From contig NZ_CP088296.1 in the NCBI RefSeq assembly GCF_024666595.1, positions 1,116,001 through 1,180,000 on the forward strand: DNA of 64,000 nucleotides. The letters run 5' to 3'. Origin of the DNA: Sphingomonas sp. J315. GTDB taxonomy: Bacteria > Pseudomonadota > Alphaproteobacteria > Sphingomonadales > Sphingomonadaceae. Below the pieces are notes generated by a model. That model worked only from the letters and a program-made list of their open reading frames with translations, did no database searches and had not been told where the DNA came from. Positions 1 to 12,867 of this stretch are shown here, in pieces (within the stretch, counting starts at the first letter, position 1; each line of letters begins with the position of its first letter). Both the position numbers and the translations under genes were made by a program.

Positions 1-437
1 AGGTTTGCAGTACCCCACAGCAGCTTGCGCCCGGTCTGGCCCTGCAACGTTTCGAGATGATCGACCGCAGTGGCGAAATTGCGCTGATAGGACGCAACGT
101 CGGTCGCGGGCTCCATCACATCGACATCGTGGAAACAGTAAAAGGGCAGGTCGAGCTTCTGGACGAAGCCCAGCGCCGTCTCACGCTTCTGCGCCGCCGC
201 CTGCGTCGGATCGGGATTGGCGAGCCAGGGGCGCTGAAACGTGCCCGCGCCGAACACGTCGGAACCCGGCCAGCAGAAGGTGTGCCACATGCACACGGCG
301 AAGCGGAGATACTCCTCCATCGTCTTGCCGAACACGACGCGATTCTTGTCGTAGAAGCGGTAGGCGAGCTCATTGTCGCTCTCCGGCCCCTCGAACGCGA
401 TCGTGGGGAAGTCGGCGAAATAGTCGGCGGCGGACAT
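1..437 (-). CDS. xylA: Xylose isomerase, N-terminal part (cut by window edge)
   Basis: Cytoplasmic enzyme that isomerises D-xylose to D-xylulose, the step before XylB. About 145 N-terminal residues are present; the rest lies beyond base 1. They carry the family hallmarks: the stretch WHTFCWPGSDVFG and the active-site histidine in CFHDVDV. The start is the ATG at 437, one base after the xylB stop, so translation is probably coupled. It is the last visible gene of the GH43-xylB-xylA operon. The function is secure from the motifs and the operon; the C-terminal metal-site residues cannot be checked here. Confidence 0.95.
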   Translation of the reverse strand, partial: MSAADYFADFPTIAFEGPESDNELAYRFYDKNRVVFGKTMEEYLRFAVCMWHTFCWPGSDVFGAGTFQRPWLANPDPTQAAAQKRETALGFVQKLDLPFYCFHDVDVMEPATDVASYQRNFATAVDHLETLQGQTGRKLLWGTAN

Positions 438-438
438 T

Positions 439-1890
439 TTAGTGACCTTTCTTGGGCGTGATGCGGGGATAGGCTTGGCGGAACAGCGTTTTGCGCGCGG
501 CAAGACGCTCGATCAGATCGGCTTCGGGTTCGATGCGCTGCGACACCGGCGGCGCGGCGCAGACGCTGGCGGGATCGCCGCCGTCGACGGCGAGCTGGGC
601 GAGCCGCGCGGCCCCCAGCGCTGGGCCGACCTCGCCACCCTTCAGATAGACCAGCGGCACTTCGAACGCGGCGGCGATGATCCGGCCCCAATAGCCCGAG
701 CGCGCACCGCCGCCGATCACCGACAGCTGCGACACCTGCGTCCCCGCATCGCGCAGCGCGTCGAGCCCGTCGGCGAGCGCAAAGGCGACGCCCTCCAGCA
801 CCGCCTGCGCCAGCCGGTTCGGATCGGTGTCATTGTCGAGGCCGAGGAACGCGCCGCGCACCCGCGCATCGTTATGCGGCGTCCGCTCGCCCGAGAGATA
901 GGGCAGGAAGAGCTCTTCCCCCGTCCCCGGCCCGGCGGCCTCGGCGCGCGCGAACAGGTCGGCGGCCCCCGCAGCACCCGTCAGCCGCGCCACCCAGTCG
1001 ATGCACGACGCGGCGGACAGGTGCACGCTCATCTGGTGCCACATGCCCGGCAGGCAGTGGCAAAAGGCGTGGACGGCGCGCGCCGGATTGGGGCGGAACT
1101 GGTCGGTCGCGACAAAGATCACGCCCGATGTGCCGAGCGACAGCAGCGCATCGCCGTCGCGCACCACGCCGACCCCGACCGCGCCTGCGGCATTGTCGCC
1201 GCCGCCCGCGACCACCGGCACCTGCGGCATGCCCCATAGTTCGGCGACTTCGGGACGCAGCGATCCGGTGACCTCGCTCCCCTCGTACAACTTCGGCATC
1301 GCCGCCTGCGACAGGCCGGTGGCGGACAGGATTTCGTCGCTCCAGTCGCGCCGGGCGACATCGACCCACAAGGTTCCCGCCGAATCCGACAGGTCCGACG
1401 CCTTGTCGCCGGTCATCATCAATCGGACATAGTCCTTGGGCAGCAGCACGGCGCGGACCTGCGCGAACAACTCCGGCTCATGCTTGCGCACCCACAGCAG
1501 TTTCGGCGCGGTGAAGCCGGGCATTGCGATATTGCCAGTGATCGCGCGCAGATCGGGGACCGCCGCCTCCAGCTCGTCGCACTCCAGGTCGCAGCGGCCG
1601 TCATTCCACAGGATCGCGGGGCGCAGCGGCTTGTCATCGCCGTCGAGCAGGGTCGCGCCGTGCATCTGCCCGGCAATCCCAACGCCACGGATCGACCGCC
1701 GGACCGCAGGATCGATCGCCTGCACCGCAGCGGTGGTCGCCAGCCACCAGGCGGCCGGATCCTGTTCCGACCAGCCCGGTTGCGGCCGCTGAACGGTGAG
1801 CGCGGCGGTGCCCTGCCCCGCGACGGCGCCGGTCTCGTCCAGCGCCACCGCCTTCACGCCCGACGTGCCGATATCGATGCCGAGGAACAT
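439..1890 (-). CDS. xylB: Xylulokinase
   Basis: FGGY-family kinase that phosphorylates D-xylulose to xylulose 5-phosphate in the cytoplasm. The protein is 483 residues, the usual size. The N-terminal phosphate-binding loop reads GIDIGTSGVKAV, the substrate region contains MHGATLLD, and the second ATPase lobe has GGGDNAAGAVGVG, whose aspartate fits the catalytic base. A further glycine-rich motif, IGGGARSGYWGRI, lies near the C-terminus. The start ATG overlaps the stop of the upstream GH43 gene as TGATG, and xylA follows after one base, so the three genes form one tight transcription unit. Nothing is missing or truncated. Confidence 0.96.
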   Translation of the reverse strand: MFLGIDIGTSGVKAVALDETGAVAGQGTAALTVQRPQPGWSEQDPAAWWLATTAAVQAIDPAVRRSIRGVGIAGQMHGATLLDGDDKPLRPAILWNDGRCDLECDELEAAVPDLRAITGNIAMPGFTAPKLLWVRKHEPELFAQVRAVLLPKDYVRLMMTGDKASDLSDSAGTLWVDVARRDWSDEILSATGLSQAAMPKLYEGSEVTGSLRPEVAELWGMPQVPVVAGGGDNAAGAVGVGVVRDGDALLSLGTSGVIFVATDQFRPNPARAVHAFCHCLPGMWHQMSVHLSAASCIDWVARLTGAAGAADLFARAEAAGPGTGEELFLPYLSGERTPHNDARVRGAFLGLDNDTDPNRLAQAVLEGVAFALADGLDALRDAGTQVSQLSVIGGGARSGYWGRIIAAAFEVPLVYLKGGEVGPALGAARLAQLAVDGGDPASVCAAPPVSQRIEPEADLIERLAARKTLFRQAYPRITPKKGH

Positions 1891-3014
1891 CAGGGCAGGA
1901 ACGGGTCGATGGTGGGGATCGTGCCGTCGGGATTGAACTTGAGTTCGGTCACCTTGGCGCTGCGCAGATGGTTTTTCCCGCTGAGCTGGGTGTCATGGTA
2001 GAACAGCCACCATTTCCCGCCCCATTCGATGATCGAATGATGCGACGTCCAGCCCTGCACGGGCTTGAGGATATGCCCCTTGAAGGTGAACGGGCCATAG
2101 GGATTGTCGCCGATCGCGTAGTTCACGAAATGCGTGTCGCCGGTGGAATATGTGTAATAATATTTGCCGCCGCGCTTGAAGACCCAGGCGGCCTCGAAGA
2201 AGCGTCGGTCATGGTCACCGCCCAGCACCGGCTTGCCCTTTTCGTCCAGGATCACGGCGTCGCGCACCGGCTCCGCGAACGTTTTCATGTCGGGGTTCAT
2301 CTTGACGACCTTGCCCGACAGCGCGGGCTTGTCGTCCTGCATCAGGTCGGTGTCGGACCCGTTGGGATTATAGACGCCGTCCTTCCAGCGCTGCAGCTGC
2401 CCACCCCAGATCCCGCCGAAATACATGTAGCTTGTGCCATCTTCGTCGGTGAAGACGGCAGGGTCGATCGAGAAGCTGCCGGGGATATAGTTCGGCTCCG
2501 GCGTGAACGGCCCCATCGGATTCTTCGAGGTGGCGACACCGATGCGGAATGCGCCGAGGCCGTTCTTGTCCTTGGACTTATCGCGCGCCGGGAAATAGAG
2601 ATAATAGGTGCCGTTCTTGTACGCCGCGTCGGGCGCCCACATCTGCTGCGACGCCCAGGGCACGTCCTTCACGTCGAGCGCGACCGGGCCGATCGTCACG
2701 GGACCACCGATCCTGTCCATGCTCAGCACGCGATAGTCGCGCATCGCATATTGATTGCCCAGATCGTCGTCGGGCACGCCGGCATCGATATCGTGGCTGG
2801 GATAGACGTAGATCTTGCCATTGAAGACATGCGCCGAGGGGTCGGCGACGAAGATTTCGGTGACCAGTGGCTGTTCGCGATAGGCGCGACCATCGGGCGA
2901 CTTGGCGACAACGGCATTGCCCGCAGGTTCGGCCTGGTTATCGGCGCTTCCGGTGCTGCACGCGGCAAGGCATGCGCCGAGCATCAGGACGGACAGGGTC
3001 ACGCTTCGCTTCAT
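1890..3014 (-). CDS. Glycoside hydrolase family 43 lipoprotein (xylosidase/arabinosidase type)
   Basis: A 374-residue five-bladed beta-propeller glycosidase, probably acting on xylan or arabinoxylan side products to feed xylose to XylA/XylB. The N-terminus is a lipoprotein signal with lipobox LAAC, so the enzyme is predicted to be membrane-anchored in the periplasm or outer membrane. The three GH43 acids can be placed: Asp in VADPSAH (base), Asp in SIDPAVF (pKa modulator) and Glu in FFEAAWVF (acid). First gene of the operon; an xyl-box palindrome sits 44-57 bp upstream of its ATG. Family membership is clear, but the exact substrate (xylobiose, arabinose side chain or arabinan) cannot be read from the sequence. 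Confidence 0.9.
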   Translation of the reverse strand: MKRSVTLSVLMLGACLAACSTGSADNQAEPAGNAVVAKSPDGRAYREQPLVTEIFVADPSAHVFNGKIYVYPSHDIDAGVPDDDLGNQYAMRDYRVLSMDRIGGPVTIGPVALDVKDVPWASQQMWAPDAAYKNGTYYLYFPARDKSKDKNGLGAFRIGVATSKNPMGPFTPEPNYIPGSFSIDPAVFTDEDGTSYMYFGGIWGGQLQRWKDGVYNPNGSDTDLMQDDKPALSGKVVKMNPDMKTFAEPVRDAVILDEKGKPVLGGDHDRRFFEAAWVFKRGGKYYYTYSTGDTHFVNYAIGDNPYGPFTFKGHILKPVQGWTSHHSIIEWGGKWWLFYHDTQLSGKNHLRSAKVTELKFNPDGTIPTIDPFLP

Positions 3015-3057
3015 CTCTCTCTCCTATGGGTCGCATTCGGGTGAGACCTCACCGTTC

Positions 3058-3071
3058 TGGTAGCGCTAACA
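3058..3071. promoter_or_regulatory. xyl-box type operator
   Basis: TGGTAGCGCTAACA, a near-palindrome around TAGCGCTA, lies 44-57 bp upstream of the GH43 start. As I recall, it is the same as the xyl-box described for XylR (LacI family) regulated xylan genes in Xanthomonas and is close to the Caulobacter xylose operator. No XylR-like LacI gene lies beside it; the neighbouring regulator is a GntR/FadR protein, which would not normally use this site. Confidence 0.65.
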
Positions 3072-3146
3072 CCGATTCGGGCCAACAGGTTTTTTGTTGG
3101 GGCTGGGCATTGACGGGATCGATGGCGCGCGCGATCGCCGCGCGGA

Positions 3147-3932
3147 TCAGGCGGAGTCCGGGCGGCCTTCGTGCGCCATCGCATCGCGCGTATCCGCGAG
3201 CGCATATTCGACCAGCAGCCGCATTGCCTCGCTCGCCGCTTCGCCATCGCCCGTGACAATGGCGTCGAACACACGGGCATGATCGGGAATGGGATCGCGC
3301 GGCAGCGCGCGTGTGCGTTGCTTGAACCGCGTCGTCCACGCCACGGCCGCGCCGATCGACGCGCTGATCGCGACCAGCGCGTCATTGTCGGTCGCGCGCA
3401 ACAATGCATCATGAAAGTTGCGATCGGCCGCCTGTCCCTCCGCCGTCGCCAGCGAATGCCGCCGCATCCCCGCCAGCGCATCGCGCATCCGCTTGATGTC
3501 CGTCTTGCTCCGGCGCAGCGCGGCGAACCGGGCGGCAGCGGGCTCGATCACCAGCCGCAGTTCGAACAGGCTGCGGATGAGCCGCGCATCGGGATCGCCG
3601 GCAAAGGCCCAGGCAAGCACTTCGGGATCGAGCAGATTCCATCGCTCGCGCGGCAGCACGCGGGTACCCGCCTTGGTCCGGCTTTCGACCAGCCCCTTGG
3701 CCGCCAGCACGCGCACCGCTTCGCGATAGGCACCGCGCGACACGGCGAGAGCCTCGGCCGCGGCGATCTCACCAGGCAGCACGTCGCCCGGCTGATACTC
3801 CCCCGACAGGATCGCCGTACCAATCTTGTTGGTCACCGCCCCGCGGAGGCGACGGCCCGGCCCGCGCATCCGCGCCGCTTGATCGCCGGTCTGCGCTGTT
3901 CCGGCCGCGTGTCCGGCCTCATCCGTTGCCAT
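3147..3932 (-). CDS. GntR/FadR-family transcription regulator
   Basis: Sugar- or acid-responsive DNA-binding repressor of about 261 residues. The N-terminal winged helix-turn-helix includes GDVLPGEIAAAEALAVSRGAYRE; the C-terminal all-helical FCD domain has ELRLVIEPAAARFAA and NFHDALLRA, the latter fitting the metal/ligand pocket. I chose the ATG at 3932 because the helix-turn-helix follows it directly; a GTG at 3980 would add 16 low-complexity residues. It reads in the same direction as the xylose operon and ends 132 bp upstream of the GH43 gene. FCD regulators of this kind often control uronate or aldonate genes, but the target here is not evident. Confidence 0.85.
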   Translation of the reverse strand: MATDEAGHAAGTAQTGDQAARMRGPGRRLRGAVTNKIGTAILSGEYQPGDVLPGEIAAAEALAVSRGAYREAVRVLAAKGLVESRTKAGTRVLPRERWNLLDPEVLAWAFAGDPDARLIRSLFELRLVIEPAAARFAALRRSKTDIKRMRDALAGMRRHSLATAEGQAADRNFHDALLRATDNDALVAISASIGAAVAWTTRFKQRTRALPRDPIPDHARVFDAIVTGDGEAASEAMRLLVEYALADTRDAMAHEGRPDSA

Positions 3933-3983
3933 AGGAACGATCAAGGCCAATGGAGGGGGCAAGTCAACCGCAACCGGCACCGA

Positions 3984-5801
3984 TCAGGGCACGGTTGCAG
4001 CCTCGCTGCCGAACAGGCTCGCCGCGCTGTCGAGCAGCACCGTCGGCGCGAACGGCTTGGTCACGACCACCACCCGGTCGAACTGTGCAGGCAGATGCTC
4101 GCGCCCATAGCCGCTGACGAACAGGAACGGCACGCCCCGCGCGGCCAGCGCGGCGGCGATCTCATCGACCATTTCGCCCTGAAGATTGCCGTCGAGCAGC
4201 GCGCCATCGACCTCTGCGACGCGCGCCAGCTCCAGCGCATCGGACCGCGCCGACGCCTGTCCCGCGACCGTCGCGCCTGCCCCGTTCAGCAGGTCGACCA
4301 GTTCGAGCATCACCAGCGGTTCGTCCTCGACGATCAGGAAGCGCTTGCCCGTAAGCAGGGCATGCCGACCGGCGGGTGCCAGCGCGGCGCTGCGGGCGAT
4401 CGCGCGTTGTGCCGGGCCGAGCCGCGACTTGCCGGTGAACGGCAGGTCGAGCGTCCAGCGCAGTCCGTCGGGCGCATAGGTCGAGGTTGCAACGCCGCCC
4501 TCGGCCTTCAGGCTGCGCTCGATCAGCGCGGTGCCAAAGCCGCGGCGCGTCGGCGGCGTGACCGGCGGTCCGCCGCTCTCGATCCATTCGAGCCGCAACG
4601 TCGCGCCGCTGACGTGCCAACGCATATCGGCGCGCCCTTCGGGCACCGATAGCGACCCATATTTGTGTGCGTTGGTCACCAGCTCGTGCAGCACCAGCGC
4701 CAGATGCAACGCGGGCTCGGGGGCCAGGTCCAGCTCCGGTCCCTCGATCCCCAGCCGGTCGGGCGGTATCGCCCCGATCCGCAACTGCCCCTCGATCAAC
4801 TCGCGCAATCGCGCCCCCTCCCAGGTCGCGCTGCTCAGCAGCGAGTGCGCCTTGGCGAGCGCATGGATGCGCCCGATAAAGGTCGGCGCGAAATCCGAGG
4901 GTCCGGTCGAATGGCGCAACGTCTGGGTCGCGATCGCCTGCACCGATGCCAGCGTGTTCTTCACCCGGTGATTGAGCTCTCCGATCAGCAGCCGCTGCGT
5001 ATCCTCGCCCCGCTTGCGCGCGCTGACGTCGAGGATCTGGACATTGACCGACGTCAGCCTGCCCGCGGCGTCGTGCAGCGCCGAGCAATAGCATTCGCAA
5101 TCGAGCATCACCCCTTCGGTGGTCCGCATCCGCAATGGCTGCATCTCGCGCACCCGCTGCCCGCCGATCATGTCGGCGATCAGCGCCGCGAAGGCCGGGC
5201 CATGTTCGGGCGCGATCCACTCGAACTCGCACGGGCGGAACCCGCACACCTCGTGCGCGCGCCAGCCGAACAGCCGCTCGGCACCGTTCGACCAGGCGAG
5301 GATGCGCTGCTCGCCGTCCAGCTCGACGACCGCGAGCGGCGAATTGTCGCCATGCGCCCTGAGCCGGCCCAGCGCCTCGGACAGCGCATCACGCTGCCGC
5401 GCGATCTCGCGGCGGTGCTGGAACAGCTCGACGAAGATGCCGACCTTGTTGCGCACGATCTGCGGATCGACGGGTTTCAGCAGATAGTCGACCGCGCCCG
5501 CCTCATAGCCGCGGAACTTGCGCATCTCGTCGGTGGCGACGGCGGTCAGGAACATGATCGGAATGCGCCGCGTCCGCTCGGTCCCGCGCATCAGCTCGGC
5601 CAGCTCGAACCCGTCCATCCCCGGCATCTGAACATCGAGCAGCGCGACGGCGAAATCACGGTGCAGCAGCAGTTCGAGCGCCTCGGCCCCCGATCGCGCG
5701 CGCACCAGCTCGACCCCCTCCCCGCTCAGCAGCGCATCGAGCGCGGCGAGGTTCTCGGGGATGTCGTCCACGGCAAGGACGGGGACCGGTTCAGGCGGCA
5801 T
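3984..5801 (-). CDS. Receiver-PAS-HWE histidine kinase-receiver hybrid protein
   Basis: Cytoplasmic signalling protein of about 605 residues. It has an N-terminal receiver (VDDIPENL, phospho-acceptor Asp about 56, K in LLKPVD), a PAS domain (about 140-260), an HWE/HisKA_2 kinase core with the histidine in GELNHRVKN, an N-box HELVTNAHKYG and the family WIE triad, then a C-terminal receiver (IVEDEPLVM, VTKPFAP). The start at 5801 places the receiver at the terminus and overlaps the cheR stop by 11 bp. HWE kinases are common in alphaproteobacterial light and general-stress signalling. With the upstream CheR and triple-receiver kinase it forms one transcription unit. The stimulus is unknown and there is no membrane segment, so input probably arrives through the first receiver or the PAS domain. 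Confidence 0.9.
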   Translation of the reverse strand: MPPEPVPVLAVDDIPENLAALDALLSGEGVELVRARSGAEALELLLHRDFAVALLDVQMPGMDGFELAELMRGTERTRRIPIMFLTAVATDEMRKFRGYEAGAVDYLLKPVDPQIVRNKVGIFVELFQHRREIARQRDALSEALGRLRAHGDNSPLAVVELDGEQRILAWSNGAERLFGWRAHEVCGFRPCEFEWIAPEHGPAFAALIADMIGGQRVREMQPLRMRTTEGVMLDCECYCSALHDAAGRLTSVNVQILDVSARKRGEDTQRLLIGELNHRVKNTLASVQAIATQTLRHSTGPSDFAPTFIGRIHALAKAHSLLSSATWEGARLRELIEGQLRIGAIPPDRLGIEGPELDLAPEPALHLALVLHELVTNAHKYGSLSVPEGRADMRWHVSGATLRLEWIESGGPPVTPPTRRGFGTALIERSLKAEGGVATSTYAPDGLRWTLDLPFTGKSRLGPAQRAIARSAALAPAGRHALLTGKRFLIVEDEPLVMLELVDLLNGAGATVAGQASARSDALELARVAEVDGALLDGNLQGEMVDEIAAALAARGVPFLFVSGYGREHLPAQFDRVVVVTKPFAPTVLLDSAASLFGSEAATVP

Positions 5802-6647
5802 CGCGCACCCCCGCCAGTGCCGCCGCATTGCGACGGAAAATCTTTTCGGGGACATCGAAATCGTCGAACCCGTCTGATTGCGACGAGAAGCGCAACGTCT
5901 CCTTCGACCCCAGCCCCAGGAACCCGCCGCGCACCAGCGATTCGCCGAAAAGCCCCAGCGCGCGATCCTGCAACGCCCGGTCGAAATAGATCAGCACATT
6001 GCGGCTCGACACCAGCTGCGCCTCGGTGAAGACGGAGTCGCTGGCGAGGTTATGCTCGGCGAATACCGCGCGGCGGCGCAGGCTCTTGTCGAACACCGCC
6101 GCACCATAGGCTGCGGTGTAATAGTCCGAGAGCGACGACTTGCCGCCCGCCAGCCGGTGGTTCTCGGTGAATTGCTGGATGCGGTCGAGGCCGAAGATCC
6201 CGGCTTCCGCCTTTTGCAGCGCCGCCGGGCTGATGTCGGTGCAGTAGAAGATCGTGCGATCCTCCAGCCCCTCCTCGCGGAACAGGATGGCGAGCGAGTA
6301 GAATTCCTCGCCATTGGCGCATCCCGCGATCCACACCTTGAGCGAAGGATAGGTGCGCAGATGCGGGATCACGCGCTCGCGCAAGGCCCGGAAATAGCCG
6401 GGGTCGCGAAACATCTCGCTGACCTGGATGGTCAGGAACGCCAGCAGCTGTTCGAATACCCCCGGTTCGCGCAGCAGCCTGTGCTGGAGCTGCGACAGGC
6501 TCTCGCACCCGAAATGCTGCTGCGCGCGCTCCATCCGCCGGTGCAGCGACGCGCGCGAATAGCCGCGAAAGTCGTAATGAAAATGCCGGTGGATCGCTTC
6601 CAGCAACAGATCGAGTTCGATCTCCTCGTGCGGCGCGAACACCTCCT

Positions 6648-6663
<16 letters not shown>
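5791..6663 (-). CDS. CheR-type SAM-dependent protein methyltransferase
   Basis: A 290-residue CheR-family enzyme expected to methylate glutamates of a receptor-like partner using S-adenosylmethionine. The N-terminal helical domain includes FRGYSRASLHRRM; the catalytic domain has QVSEMFRDPGYF, the SAM loop WIAGCANGEEFYSLA, the acidic CTDIS and the CheR signature SSRNVLIYFD. The start overlaps the hybrid-kinase stop by 16 bp and the stop overlaps the next kinase start, so it is co-translated with two kinases. No CheB, CheA, CheW or chemoreceptor is present, so a role in classical chemotaxis is unlikely; a stand-alone signalling role is inferred. An internal ATG at 6651 is an alternative start. 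Confidence 0.9.
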
Positions 6664-9734
<3,071 letters not shown>

Positions 9735-9864
9735 GCTAACTTTCAACGCCTGATCCCGCCCTTAGCCCCAAAGCGACCAGCCTTAACGAGGCGCGCTGCA
9801 TTCGGTTCCCGGACGATGATGCATTTATCGGCACCTGCATCTCGCGGTGCCCCCCGCACTGGGG

Positions 9865-10368
9865 TCAGCGGCGCTCCAGCGATTGAATCGCACGCGCCAG
9901 CTGTCCGGCGAGGCTCACCATCGCGCTTTCCTCGCGTCCGTCGATTCGAAGCTCCAGTCGCGCGTCGATCCCGATGTTGCGGCGGCGACGATAGTCCGCA
10001 GTTCCCTCGAGCGACATGCGCTCGACCGGGGCAGCGTCGAGCCGCGACTTTCGCGGTCGATCGGGTGACAGGTTCCAGACAGCAGGCGGGACTGGAATGA
10101 CCGGGAGGGCGTGGGCGTCTGAAGATGTCGGGATGTCGATCGCGGTAAGCCGTGCGAGATACCTGTCGCCCGTCATTCCTGTGTCGCGCGGGGGCAATGC
10201 GACCGGGCTATACCGCTCCTCGATGGGCTCACCCCCGCCAACGCGCGCCTCGGCCATCAGCATGCCACGACTGTCGGTCGCGATGGCAGCCGTCGTGACC
10301 GGCTCAACGAGCCCGTCGCGTGCCAGCGCCGGCCCCGCAACCAACGCGGGACACAGCGCCACGATCAT
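9865..10368 (-). CDS. Hypothetical exported protein
   Basis: About 167 residues, not recognised. It starts at an ATG at 10368 preceded by GGGA and has a typical cleavable signal peptide ending near PALARDG. The mature part is rich in proline and arginine, with no recognisable domain; its C-terminal half (GIDARLELRIDGREES) suggests beta strands. It lies 74 bp downstream of the caspase-like gene on the same strand, so it may be the last gene of that operon. A GTG at 10386 is an alternative start. It could be a partner of the upstream exported peptidases; that rests on position only. Confidence 0.6.
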   Translation of the reverse strand: MIVALCPALVAGPALARDGLVEPVTTAAIATDSRGMLMAEARVGGGEPIEERYSPVALPPRDTGMTGDRYLARLTAIDIPTSSDAHALPVIPVPPAVWNLSPDRPRKSRLDAAPVERMSLEGTADYRRRRNIGIDARLELRIDGREESAMVSLAGQLARAIQSLERR

Positions 10369-10442
10369 CCAGTTTCCCGACACCACTGCGTTCCCCCGAT
10401 CAGTGATGCGCAGAATGTGCCGGATTCAACCGGGGTGTGCAA

Positions 10443-12855
10443 TCATTGCCCGCCAGTCCGCTCGGTCTGCCAGCTGAACCGCAGGGCGGAGACCGCGCTC
10501 GGCTTCTTCGCGGGACCGCTGCGGGTCGTCGATCCGACCAAAGCGGAATCGATCAGCTCCTCGATCCCCGTGCCTGCGCCGCCATTGTTGCGCATCCGCG
10601 TTCCCGCAAGCGTCGGCCCGGCGGCGGTGGCGCAGGCCGCGCCGTCCTCCGGCCCCGGCACCACCGGGCATTGCGCCAGCCGCGCATAGCTCGCCGGGAC
10701 GCCGTCGGTGACGTCGCTGACCAGCAGCACCAGGTCGTCGCGCAGGTCGCCGCCGGGGCTGGCGTCGGTCAGGCTGTATTGCAGCACGCCGCTCTCCCCC
10801 GCGCGCAATCGGGTCGGGTTGTCGGCCTTGATCTTGTATCGCCCGTCCTGCCCATCGAACAGCAGAATGCCGCCATCGGGAGAGAAGATCAGCGGGTTCA
10901 CGTACAGGTCGGACTTGCCCGTGTTGGTCACCTTGATGAACAGCCAGTCGCAGCGCTGGAACCGGAAGCCGCCCACCTCGCTGCCGTCACCGCCGATGCG
11001 GCGCGCATCCTTGTCGACTGCATAATAGTCGGCGGTCGTATCGGGGCAGGCGGCGCCTGCCGGAAGCGCCTTGGGCCGCCCGACATAGAATTCGACCGAC
11101 ACGTTCTTCGCCGGATCCTCGCCCGGCTCACCCGTCGCGAGCGCGGGACTCGCCAGTACCCGCTGCAGGCGGCTGAACCGCGTTGCCTTGACCAGCGCGC
11201 CACCGATCGCGAAGCGCACGCGGATCGTCGGGGTGCTGCCGCCCTTGGCCAGTTCGGCGGCGAGATCGATCGCGCCAAAGTCTGCGGTCACCTGCCCGGG
11301 CGGCTGGGTCAGCGCCAGCCTGTCGCCGTTGAACGTCAGCACCAGATCCGCTGCCTCGCCCGGCTGGACGAAGGTCGCACCGACATCGGCGGGCTTGATC
11401 TCCTTGAGCGCCGCCAGTGCCGCCGCCTGTGCCGCGCTGGGGCTGGCGGGGGCGGCGGGCAGCGCGATGCGATAGTCGAGCTGGACCGGCTGCTGCTCGA
11501 TCGTCGCGATCAGCCGCACCTCACGCGACAGCGGCTTGCCGTCGATGTCGCGGACATCGTTCCACGCCTCCGCCGGGATGTCACCGAACGCAGTCGGGAC
11601 CAGGATCGCCTTATACGCATCGGCCCGTTCGACCCGACCGTAGAGGATCACCTTGTCCCCGGTCGGCGCGGCGAGCGCGAGGCCGACGATCGCCCCTTCG
11701 ATCACGCCCTGCAGCTGGCCTGCGCTCATCTCCAGCCGTTCCAGCTTCACGGGATCGGTCGACTTGGTGTCGGCGGTGAACACGCGCGCGGGCTTGTACA
11801 CCGCCCAGCTGCCTGCTCCTGCGGTCGCGCCACTCTTGACCAGCCCGCCCATCAGCGGCCGGTCGATATCGCCGTCGAATTCGGGGCGCGGTGCCTTGGG
11901 GTGCTTGTCGGTTCCGGCAGTCACGCGGTTGGCGAGGTCGCGATAGGAATAGACGCGCGGGTTGTTCCAGTTCGCCATCGCATAGACGGTGAGCAGGCCG
12001 TGCGGTGCCTGCTCGGCGGGATCCGCAAAGGCGGGGGCCATCGCCTGACGCGCCTGCACCGCCGAGGGTGCAGCCATCATGCCGACATAGGCGCCCCAGC
12101 CCGCTCCGCCCTTCTTGGTTTCGCCCGCCAGATCGCGGACAGAATCCGGCATCGCTGACCGCGACGAACTTGCGCGGCGGCAGCTTGAGCTTCGCCTCGA
12201 TCGGCTCGGGCGGAGGCGCGTTCGCGTCCCGCTGCGAATCCCCGGAATGGCAGAAGTCGGCGATGAAGGTGACGTTGCCGCCCTTGGACCGGATCGCGTC
12301 GATTGCCGCGCCGATCTCGTCGTCGAGGATCGCATTCTCGACCTTGGTGTAGTTCGCGTCGGGCGCGCCGGTGTCATAGGGCAGGAACACCTCGTCGCGC
12401 CCGTCCGGCTCAGACCCGGCGACCGCCTCGACCTGTTGCACGCCATGGCCGGAGAAGCTGAGCAGCACCTCGTCGCCCGCCTGGGTGTCGATCGCCGCGC
12501 GCTTGAGCGCGCCGAGGATATTCTCGCGCGTCGCCAGTGCGTCGATCTTCAGGCTGGTGGCGCGCAGTCGTGGGTTCCCCTTCGACGCGAGCAGTTCGGG
12601 CGACGGCTTGTCGGCGAGCAGGATGATGTCGTCGCGCTTGGCCCCGGATCGCATCAGCGTCTCGGCGATCAGCACCGCGTCGTTGTACGTGCCGAGCAGC
12701 GGCGAGGCGATGCCCTCGCGATAACCCGCCACCGCGACGATCACGGCGCGAATCCGGCCCTTGGCCTCTGGCGCGGACGCGGCCGACGGCGCGGGGGGCA
12801 GGCCCGCCGCGATGAGCCCCAGGGCTCCGAGCGCCAGCATGATCTGCCTCAACAT
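10443..12855 (-). CDS. Exported caspase-like (peptidase C14) protein, frameshifted
   Basis: A secreted clan-CD cysteine peptidase of about 800 residues when two frames are joined. The signal peptide ends near SAASAPE. The caspase fold follows, with YNDA (57-60), catalytic His137 in SFSGHGVQ and Cys202 in DFCHSGD. The first frame loses sense after KFVAVSD at about 12150-12160; skipping one base leads into MPDSVRDLAGE and a long C-terminal region without known domains that runs to 10443. Unlike most other shifts here, this site is not in a homopolymer. The gene lies 12 bp after a paralogous small secreted protein and downstream of CHAT and TPR genes. The dyad and signal peptide are seen; proteolytic function in the periplasm is inferred. 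Confidence 0.8.
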
Positions 12856-12867
12856 CGTCCGTCCCCT

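Noticed and set aside
3082..3100. CCAACA...TGTTGG hairpin as terminator of the GntR gene
   Set aside because: Only six base pairs and no tail; too weak to call.
10437..12158. 573-codon plus-strand frame opposite the caspase gene
   Set aside because: Arginine-rich shadow; the minus strand carries signal peptide and catalytic motifs.
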